A DNA stretch of 64,000 bases, from the NCBI RefSeq assembly GCF_004011695.2, contig NC_082416.1, positions 1,488,001 to 1,552,000 of the forward strand, in the 5' to 3' direction. Below are positions 35,010-45,809 of this stretch, piece by piece. The notes below the pieces were generated by a model. That model searched no databases. It was not told where the DNA came from and worked only from the letters and a program-made list of their open reading frames with translations. The DNA comes from Ascochyta rabiei (taxonomy: Eukaryota; Ascomycota; Dothideomycetes; Pleosporales; Didymellaceae). The stretch's first letter is position 1. Every line of letters begins with the position of its first letter. The translations under genes were made by a program, and so were the position numbers.

Positions 35010-35840
35010 GTATGTCGGATCGTCGAGAGATCGTCGAGAGGAGCTGCAGGCTGTGAGGAACGAGGCTTCAGGTGAGGAACGGAGCTTCAGGTGAGGAACG
35101 GAGCTTCAGGTGAGAAACGGGGCTTCAGGTGAGAAACGGGGCTTCAGGTGAGAAACGGGGCTTCAGGTGAGAAACGGGGCTTCAGGTGAGAAACGGGGCT
35201 TCAGGTGAGAAACGGGGCTTCAGGTGAGAAACGGGGCTTCAGGTGAGAAACGGGGCTTCAGGTGTTGACACAGGGCGGAGCATGGTAGAGTCAAGCTTTG
35301 TTCGTTGTTGGAAAGAACAAAACCACGGTGTCCAGGGCTGTTGCGCGGATCACGAAAACGACACGATATACTCGGAGCATGACGATAATTCCATGTGCAG
35401 AGGAGGGCGGTACTTGTGCGAATTTCTTACGTTGGACGGCATACACATACCTTGGCGATGGTGAGACGGATGAGCGTCAACGAACGATAGCAGTGCTCGT
35501 CTGGATGATGATGATGATGATGATGTCATGTGAGGCGTTGACTAGCCACGCCACACGCGCCCGGGAGTCTGGATGCAGGGAACCCCAATCCGCGATAGCG
35601 GCTCTGCCACCGAGAAAATCGTCGGAGCACTTGGGACTTGCATCGCGGCCGTCCATCGCCGCCCACGCCCACGCCCACGCCCACGTCGACATCTTGGCCT
35701 CTCTGGCTTTCTCTCTCCGCGTGTGAATCCGCGCGCCGTAGCGAATCCTTGTAAACCTCTTATTCTTATTTTTATTTTCATTTCGTTTTTGTTCTTTTGA
35801 ACACGTCGCTTTTTATCGGTCGAGATAGCATGGCTGGCTG
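35010..35840. other. Intergenic region with 19-bp minisatellite
   Basis: No gene seen. It contains an 11-unit 19-bp array, a short GATGAT run near 35506-35522, and CGCCCA hexamers near 35660-35690 that precede the ABC1 kinase gene. Confidence 0.5.
35053..35261. repeat. 19-bp minisatellite, eleven units
   Basis: Eleven head-to-tail 19-bp units (209 bp exactly). The first three read GTGAGGAACGGAGCTTCAG or a near variant; the last eight are identical GTGAGAAACGGGGCTTCAG. The identity of the downstream units suggests recent unidirectional expansion. It starts 43 bp after the PHO81 stop. Confidence 0.97.
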
Positions 35841-35841
35841 A
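35830..35841 (+). promoter_or_regulatory. Three-codon uORF overlapping the ABC1 kinase start
   Basis: ATG GCT GGC TGA at 35830-35841; the A of its TGA stop is the A of the main ATG at 35841 (TGATG). Such an overlapping minimal uORF could permit termination-reinitiation control, provided the transcript begins upstream of it. Confidence 0.45.
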
Positions 35842-38280
35842 TGGCTTCTGCCAACTTGATTCCCTTGTTTCGCCGCGGCGCATCGCTGCCGTGGACGTGC
35901 CGTGCTTGCTGTCTGAGGTTTCAGCGGCAGTCGCTTGGGCTGCGGCGGGATGCGTTTGCGAGTCAGGCGGTGCGGAGGGATGGGCTGACGGTGGGGAGGG
36001 ATGGGGAGACGGCGGGGAAGGATGGGTGGACGGAGGGGGAGAATAGGCAGACGGAGGGGGGGAGCAGGCAGACGGAGGGGAAGAGCAGGCAGACGGAGGG
36101 GAAGAGCAGGCAGACGGAGGGGAAGAGTGGCAAAAGACGGGGGAGACTGCTGGTGCTGGGTGGAGGCGTGGCCGTCGGTGGTGCCGTCGTGACGCTCAAC
36201 GACGACGCGAAGCATGCGTGGTCGGCGGCGCAGAGGACGTACAGGGTCGCGGCTACGCTGGCACTGAACATCAAGGAGTACGAGCTGGCCTGGCGTCTCT
36301 GCTGTTGACACGGACTGACCATGGGACAGCTACCGCGACACGCTCAAGCGCGACTCGGACGCCGACTACGCGGAGCAGCTCAAGGCATGCCACCTGCGCT
36401 GCGCCAAGCGCACGCTGCGCACGCTGGAGCGCAACGGGTCCATCTTCATCAAGCTGGGCCAGCACCTCAGCAGCATGAACTACCTGCTGCCCAGCGAGTG
36501 GTGCGACACCTTCATCCCGCTGCAGGACCAGTGCCCCGTCTCGTCGCTCGCGTCGATCCAGGACATGGTGCGCAGAGACACGGGCCGCGAGCTGTGCGAC
36601 TTCTTCTCCGAGTTCGACGAGCGGCCCATCGGGGCAGCCTCGCTCGCGCAGGTGCACCGCGCGAGGGTGCGCGAGACGGGCCAGCAGGTGGCCGTCAAGG
36701 TGCAGCACCCGGGGCTCGACGAGTGGGCCAAGCTCGACCTCGCCCTGACGTCCTTTACCTTCCAGACGCTCAAGCGCTGGTTCCCCGAGTACGACCTGAC
36801 GTGGCTGTCCGAGGAGATGGAGGCGTCGCTGCCGCAGGAGCTCGACTTTGCGCTCGAGGGCCGCAACGCCATGCGGGCGCGCGCCTACTTTTCCCACGTG
36901 CCCTCGTTGCCCGTCGTCATCCCGCAGGTGCTGTGGGCGAAGCGGCGGATCCTCGTCATGGAGTTCATCTCGGGCGCGCGGCCCGACGACCTGGGGTACC
37001 TGGAGAGGCACGGCATCGACCGCGACGAGGTGAGCGCGGCGCTGGCGCGCATCTTCAACGAGATGATCTTCGGCCGCGACGCGCCGCTGCACTGCGATCC
37101 GCACGGCGGCAACATAGCCATCCGGCACAACGCGTCGCGGTGGGGCAAGGCCAACTTCGACGTGGTCCTGTACGACCACGGGCTGTACCGCGACATAGCG
37201 ATGCCGCTGCGGCGGGCGTACGCCAAGCTGTGGCTCGCGGTGCTGGACGGCGACGAGGCGCGGATGCGGCAGTACGCCTACGAGACGGCGGGCATCGGCG
37301 ACGAGCACTTTCCGCTGTTCGCCTCGGCCATCACAGGGCGCGACTACACCGTCCTGACACGGAAAGAGGGCGGCGGGGTGGCCAGCAGCCGGACCAGGGC
37401 GGAGAAGAAGGTGATTGGCGAGGCGCTGGGCGAGGGGCTGTTGGAGAAACTCATCCAGCTCCTCGGCCAAGTGCCGCGGGTGATGCTGCTGATTCTCAAA
37501 ACCAACGATTTGAGTACGTCTGTTTTTGTCTCTTGTTTTGTTTCTCTTTGTTTTTGTTTTTGTTTTTGTTTCTGTTTTTCGTTTCTCTTCGTCTCTCCTC
37601 TTCTCTCCTCGTCTCTCCTCTCTCCTCGTCTCTCCTCTCTCCTCGTCTCTCCTCTCTCCTCGTCTCTCCTCTCTCCTCGTCTCTCCTCTCTCCTCGTCTC
37701 TCCTCTCTCCTCGTCTCTCCTCTCTCCTCGTCTCTCCTCTCTCCTCGTCTCTCCTCTCTCCTCGTCTCTCCTCTCTCCTCGTCTCTCCTCTCTCCTCGTC
37801 TCTCCTCTCTCCTCGTCTCTCCTCTCTCCTCGTCTCTCCTCTCTCCTCGTCTCTCCTCTCTCCTCGTCTCTCCTCTCTCCTCGTCTCTCCTCTCTCCTCG
37901 TCTCTCCTCTCTCCTCGTCTCTCCTCTCTCCTCGTCTCTCCTCTCTCCTCGTCTCTCCTCTTCTCTCCTCTTCTCCACAACGACTAACCCCTCGCACAGC
38001 ACGCAGCCTGGACGAGAACCTGCAGACGAGGCGCGGCCCCCTGCGCACGTTCCTCATCCTCGCGCGCTACGCCAGCCGGGCGGTGTACGAGGAGTGCGTG
38101 GAGGAGATCGCTAGGCGCGGCAGCTTCCTCTGGCCCAGCAACCTGCTCGCGTGGCTGAGGGCGTGGGGCAGGCACTTTGGGGTCGAGGTCAGGCTCGAGG
38201 CGTATGAGGCGCTGCTGCGGGCAAGGGCGCTGGTGGGGATGAGGCCGGTCGGTGGTGGGGTGGATGGTTTTCGCGAGTAG
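35841..38280 (+). CDS. MCP2: Mitochondrial ABC1/ADCK-family atypical kinase (ADCK1/Mcp2 type)
   Basis: Predicted 633 residues from exons 35841-36277, 36330-37513 and 38000-38280. The N-terminus is Arg/Ala/Ser/Cys-rich, fitting a mitochondrial presequence. It is followed by four heptapeptide repeats (GKSRQTE and variants, about residues 66-96) and a hydrophobic helix (LLVLGGGVAVGGAVV). The kinase-like domain has the UbiB/ABC1 hallmarks: the KxGQ-type FIKLGQHLSSM, the Ala-rich loop PIGAASLAQVHRA, VAVKVQHPGL with the lysine, QELDFALEGRNAMR, and the catalytic HCDPHGGNIAI and LYDHGLYR segments. The LGQHLSSMNYLLPSEW stretch points to the ADCK1/Mcp2 branch, which influences mitochondrial lipid and coenzyme Q distribution, rather than Coq8. 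The second intron (486 nt) is filled by a 17-bp minisatellite and is stop-free in frame. Confidence 0.88.
36039..36125. repeat. 21-bp coding minisatellite
   Basis: Four 21-bp units (GAAGAGCAGGCAGACGGAGGG type) inside exon 1 of the ABC1 kinase gene, encoding four copies of a basic/polar heptapeptide between the presequence and the membrane helix. Confidence 0.9.
37604..37970. repeat. 17-bp minisatellite in an intron
   Basis: About twenty nearly identical CTCTCCTCGTCTCTCCT-type 17-bp units, a pure pyrimidine-rich array within the second intron of the ABC1 kinase gene. It leaves long open frames on both strands that are not genes. Confidence 0.97.
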
Positions 38281-39387
38281 CGGGGCGTGTAGGCAGGGTG
38301 GGTTTGTACATTTGTGGTGGGTGGGTGGTTTGGGGAGCAGCTGGGAGGACGGGACAGGAGGAGTGGTGGTAATACAGGTAGCTGGATGCATGGCATGGTG
38401 CATGTTGTGTTGTGCTGTACATTGCAGTGCATGGCGCTTGAGACCGCATTGTCTTGCGCTTCGTAGACGTCGTAGCGTGCAGGGAGACTGCCGTGTTGCA
38501 AATCAGTATTGTTTCGTTCTGGACTGTCACGCTCTCTGTTTTGTGCAGTGTGGTGCAGTTGTTTTGTGCAGTGTGGTGCAGTTGTTTTGTGCAGTGTGGT
38601 GCAGTTGTTTTGGTGTTTTGTATTTGTTATTTATATACATGTGTATTCCCAGACCAGCCTACTTCTCGGTGTTTGCGAGGTGTTGGAGGTCTGCACGAGA
38701 GGGGGCGTTGAGTGAGTGCAAGGAAGATGGGCTGGGTTGAGTGGGTTGAGTGAGTGCAAGGAAGATGGGCTGGTGGGAGTGCGTTGAGTGGGTTGAGTGG
38801 GTGCAAGGAAGATGGGCTGGTGCAGGGAGTGTGCAGGACTGCAGGTTCAGGTTCGCGACGTCTGATCTAGCGGGGTCGCCTCGTCTCCTCTCCGCCAAGG
38901 CACGAAGCAGCACGACGAGGCTCCGCAAGCGTCGGTGGGCGCGAGGCAGGATTCCTCGGCCGTTGCAGGCGGTTGTGTGAGCAGAAGCAGGCGCGCTTTC
39001 GCGTTTCTGGTGGTCTAGCACCAGCGTAGCAGCGTCGCAGCGTCGCAGCGTAACAGCGTAGCCCTCGTTGGTCCCGCCCGTGCACAGCCTCCTCCACTGC
39101 ACTGCACCTCGCCCGCCCGTCATCCGTCGACGACGCAGCCGCCTGTCTGCCGTGCCAGCCAGCTTGTGTGCCGCCCACGCCCTCGACCACGCCCTCGTCC
39201 ACGCCCTCGTCCACGTCCACGTCCACGTCCACGCCCAGACCTCACCACCTGCCCTGATAGCGGTCTCGTACACCGGCGAGCTCGGAGAGCCGCCCCCTCG
39301 CCCCTCCACCACGCCCCCGCCCACGCCCACGCCCACGCCCGACGAGCAGCACCCGCCGCCGGCCCGCGCCGCAGCATCGCCCTCACC
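38281..39387. other. Intergenic region with several repeats
   Basis: No gene. It holds three perfect 23-bp units (38538-38606), three copies of a roughly 25-bp GTGCAAGGAAGATGGGCTGG-type element between 38715 and 38822, and GTCCAC/GCCCAC hexamer runs (39170-39345) just upstream of the ubiquitin ligase start. Confidence 0.55.
38538..38606. repeat. 23-bp tandem repeat, three perfect units
   Basis: Three head-to-tail copies of a GTTTTGTGCAGTG... 23-bp unit, without substitutions. Confidence 0.9.
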
Positions 39388-42216
<2,829 letters not shown>

Positions 42217-42843
42217 GCGATGCGCCGAGGGAGCCGCGCTGTGTACAAAACGAGGGAGCCGTATATTCAGCACAATGAAATTCAACACAATAAACATTAG
42301 CACAATGAACATGAGCACAATGAGCATCAGCACAAGAGCATTTCAAGGCAGCAGCAGAAGCAGATGCAAGAAGAAACAAGATAAGAGGAAGGGGTTGTTG
42401 GCGTTAGAATCCAAGTGTTAACTAATTAGGATAGGAAAGTGGCGCTTTTTAGTAGAGCGCTCTGTAGAAGGAATTAATACTTTAGTTTGTTAGTTAGTTA
42501 GTTAGTTAGTTAGCATAATAAGCATCAGCATAAGAGCATTTTAAGGCAGCAGCAGAAGCAGATGCAAGAAGAAACAAGATAAGAAGAAGAGGTTGTTGGC
42601 GTTGGAATCTAAGTGTTAACTAATTAGGAAAGGAAAGTGGCGCTTTTTAGTAGAGCGCTCTGTGGAAGGAATTAATACTTTAGTTAGTTAGTCAGTCAGT
42701 CAGTCAGTCACTTTCCCTCCTCACTCCAAAAAGAAAAAACAATCTGGTTTGGTGATTTGATTAGATATTACGTATAGAGATCCAGGCTTCACTCCATGAC
42801 CATGACCATGACCATGACCATGCACATCCAGTCGAGCGTGCAT
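42217..42843. other. Repeat-containing 3' flank of RSP5
   Basis: No gene. It contains a direct duplication, TTAG and TCAG tetranucleotide runs (42482-42513, 42680-42712), and a CATGAC run at 42796-42825 that abuts the 3' end of the GPI-protein gene. Confidence 0.6.
42324..42684. repeat. Direct duplication (2 x about 163 bp, offset 198) with RIP-like changes
   Basis: Copy A at 42324-42486 and copy B at 42522-42684 align without gaps. By eye I count eight differences. Seven are transitions, of which five are C/T at CpA or A/G at TpG/TpA; one is a T/A transversion. The spacer is a TTAG array; a mixed TTAG/TCAG array follows copy B. No coding potential. Confidence 0.85.
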
Positions 42844-43448
42844 CTAAAACAGCCCCGCAGCAGCAAACAGCGCGACGATGGCGGCGCCAGCGGGCGTGGT
42901 CAGCGACGAGGCCGCGCCTGTAGCAAACGCCGACGCGGTTGCTGCTGCGCCGGAGCCCGTTGCTGTGGCCGAGCCTGTAGCGGAGCCTGTGGCCGAGCCC
43001 GTGGCGGCGGCGGCAGATGCCGAGGTGGAGGGCGCCGGGGTAGCCGTCTTGGCCACGCTGGCGAGGGAGGCCGAGGACGCGACGCGAAGCCTGTAAGGAC
43101 TTGTATCAGCACTGCTGGCCAGCGGCGTTGTCGTCTTGAAAAGACGGCACTGGCGGATAGGGACACCACTCACGGCTCGGCGGCAGTGCAGTACTGCGTG
43201 ACCTGGTTCTGCACCGGCGGCTTTTCGTTGCTGTCCGGGCAGTTGTTGTAGCACGTCAGCACGTCGGTGTAGACGTCGCACAAGCAGATCCAGTCGTTTG
43301 CGTTGTTGTCGGTGCACTTCTGGATGCGGTCTTGGTAGCCGGCCACGCAGGCGTCGACGATGTTTTGTGCCTGGCACGAGTCGCTGGACGCGGCGAGGGC
43401 GGTGCTGCTCAGGGCCACGAGGCAGGCGACGAGCGCTGTGGAACGCAT
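42844..43448 (-). CDS. Small secreted GPI-anchored cysteine-rich protein
   Basis: Predicted 173 residues from exons 43174-43448 and 42844-43090. Cleavable signal peptide MRSTALVACLVALSSTALA, then a compact domain with eight cysteines over about 65 residues (spacing pattern includes CLCDVYTDVLTCYNNC). A Ser/Ala/Thr/Gly-rich stalk carries repeated GSAT units, and a hydrophobic C-terminus (TTPAGAAIVALFAAAGLF) preceded by a small-residue omega site indicates GPI anchoring. The eight-cysteine pattern resembles fungal cell-wall GPI proteins and is distinct from the canonical CFEM spacing. Function unknown; likely cell-wall or surface. Confidence 0.85.
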
Positions 43449-45809
43449 GGTGGTGCACGGGGGGGAGGGTGGGTGGAGATGGGATGTGTAGATGGGATAT
43501 GTGCAAGGTCAAGACTCGGAGCGAATGGTGAGTGCTTGATTAAAGAAGAAGGAGAAGATGGAGAAGATGATGCAGAGTCTGGTGAACAGAGAGATGATGA
43601 AATCGAACAATCGGAATGCAAAAAGAAAGGAGGGTACTCTGGTCGTGCTCGGCATCATATAACTCTTACCACCCCCCATCCCTTCCCTTCCCCAGTGCTG
43701 GTGCCACCAAGACGCCCGAGGCCAAAGTAAACAATTCAGCAGCGTGGCACGCGCCGCGGCGTTGACCCAGCGCTGCTGCACCAGCGCGAATCCAGCGCCC
43801 CGCTTGCCTATCTGCGGTCAAGTGCGGTGGTGCGAGACTCCAAAGTAGCTTGGTGCACCCGAGACGCCCCCTAAATTTAGGCGAGTGGTGCATTGGCGTC
43901 GATGGAAGCCCAGCTGCGGTGCTTTCTAGATGGCTCTGTGCCTCTGGCGAGGTGTGTGGCTGCGCAGACTGAGCAGCGCGACGGCGGCAGATGCAGGGCG
44001 TGTGCCGTGCTGCCGCACGAATTGCCACGCACTCGTGCTCCATGTCGCGGCGGCGGAGGTGAGGTTGTGAAATGGAAGGCAGCGGCAGGCGAAGATTCGT
44101 CGGCCGCTAGAGCCCCGTGATTGGTGGGAGAGATGAATGATGTGCGCAAGGGGCAGATGGAGTTGGAGTGGCTGTCCCTTTGTGATGCGCGGGAAATGCA
44201 CGTGCAAACTCGACTCTCAAGGAATTGGGAGGGTGCATGTTCGACAGGAGCCGTGGACTTGTGCCGGAGGACTCGGCTGCATGCACACGACGAAGGTGAT
44301 TGTTGGATATCCCACCGCCAATGAAGCTGGGGAGAGATGTGGACATGCGTCTCCGGTGAGCGATGCCAGCGTGTTGACCGCATTGTTGAATTGGATCGCA
44401 TTCGACAGCTGCACCCTGTCTTTAGATATTCGCGTATGATCTAGGGAGTGTTTCAGAAGACGGTCGAGATGTACTGTATTCACATCAATCAATGGTTGCC
44501 TGTGCAGACACGCCTTTGCTGCCCTGGCTGATCAGACCAGCGGCGATTGTGGTCGACTATATTGCACTCCAGCTTGTGTCTCCACGAGGGGACCTTCTGT
44601 CGCGCGGCCGGTTCACCGTAGGTGGATGCCGCCAACCAGACGACACGCCGTGTGCAGTACAGGGCGAACGTGGCCGTGCATCACTCAAGTCGATTACCGT
44701 CCCAGCTCGTAACGGGAAACGACGGTTCAGTCCATGTCGGCGGAGTTGGAGTGTATTGGTCCCCCCCGACGTTGATTGCAATCCATCCATCCATCGAGTG
44801 TTTTGCTTCTCACCGCAAGCAGCTGAGGCAAGACGGGTACCATCACACTGCGCCTCGGAACTGGTCCATCTCGAGTCTTCCTGCGCAGTCAGCCCCGTCC
44901 TCGCGCACGTGAGGCTCGAAGACACGATGCACGTGACTGTCTGGCACCCTCTCGCGGGTCACTGGCGGTCGCCGGATCAGCACCGAGCGAGGTTCGTCGA
45001 GCAACGAGCCGCTATCGCTCGCACGCCCGCAATCCCAGCCCGGGTGGTTGGGCGCTCGCGTTTTCGAAGTTCGAACACATCAGCGTCTAGCCGCGTTGAA
45101 TAGCAGCAGGCGACGGCAGGACAGCGGCAGGGCGTCTGTCTAGCGATCTCTGACATGATGACGACGGCGAGAGGGTGTGCTGCGTCGGGCAACCGTCACG
45201 ACTGCGCAGACGCCATCTGCAACACTTTGCAGCCTCCCTCCAAATAGCGTATTCCAGTCTCGGACACAGGCGCAACGACTCGGACACAGGCGCGGAGGGA
45301 GTCAGCCCAGGTGATGGACTGACATGTCGCCTCCGCGACCGGCCGGCGTGACAGGACGCCTGCCAATGCATGACGGAATGGCGTCCGACCTCCACATCGT
45401 TCACGACCCGTCGCTCTGCCAATGGCCACCTTGGACTCCCACGCCGGCCCAAAACCAGCCCGTACGACTACCAACTGCGCTGCCGCAGCATGCCCTTCTC
45501 TCCACCTTTCCCTCGCCAGCCTGCAGCTGAACAGTGCGGTATTTCCGGGGTTGTCTGTTGTCAGACCCTTTCACCGCAACGTCCCTGCCCGCTGCACACA
45601 CTTCTGAAAATCCCGCACATCCGCACCACGCCCTTCGGTCTTGTTCCTGCAAACGCCCTCCACCATCAACCAGGCTGGTGACTGAACATGCTGTGCCTTG
45701 AGGTTGCGATTCCACGACGACCGCGACCGAGATAGCACAAACCACCTCGTCGCCGTCACTTGCCCGAGGACTTGTATCCAGTGCATGGCACGACATTGCC
45801 GGCGCACAG
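43449..45809. other. Gene-free 2.4 kb region
   Basis: No ORF has recognisable protein features. GC content remains high and no repeat family is evident. The right end is the promoter and 5' UTR of the fusion gene. Confidence 0.45.

Noticed and set aside
36271..37980. 569-codon open frame on the minus strand
   Set aside because: Antisense to the ABC1 kinase gene; its N-terminal part is a translated 17-bp minisatellite, and the rest lacks family features.
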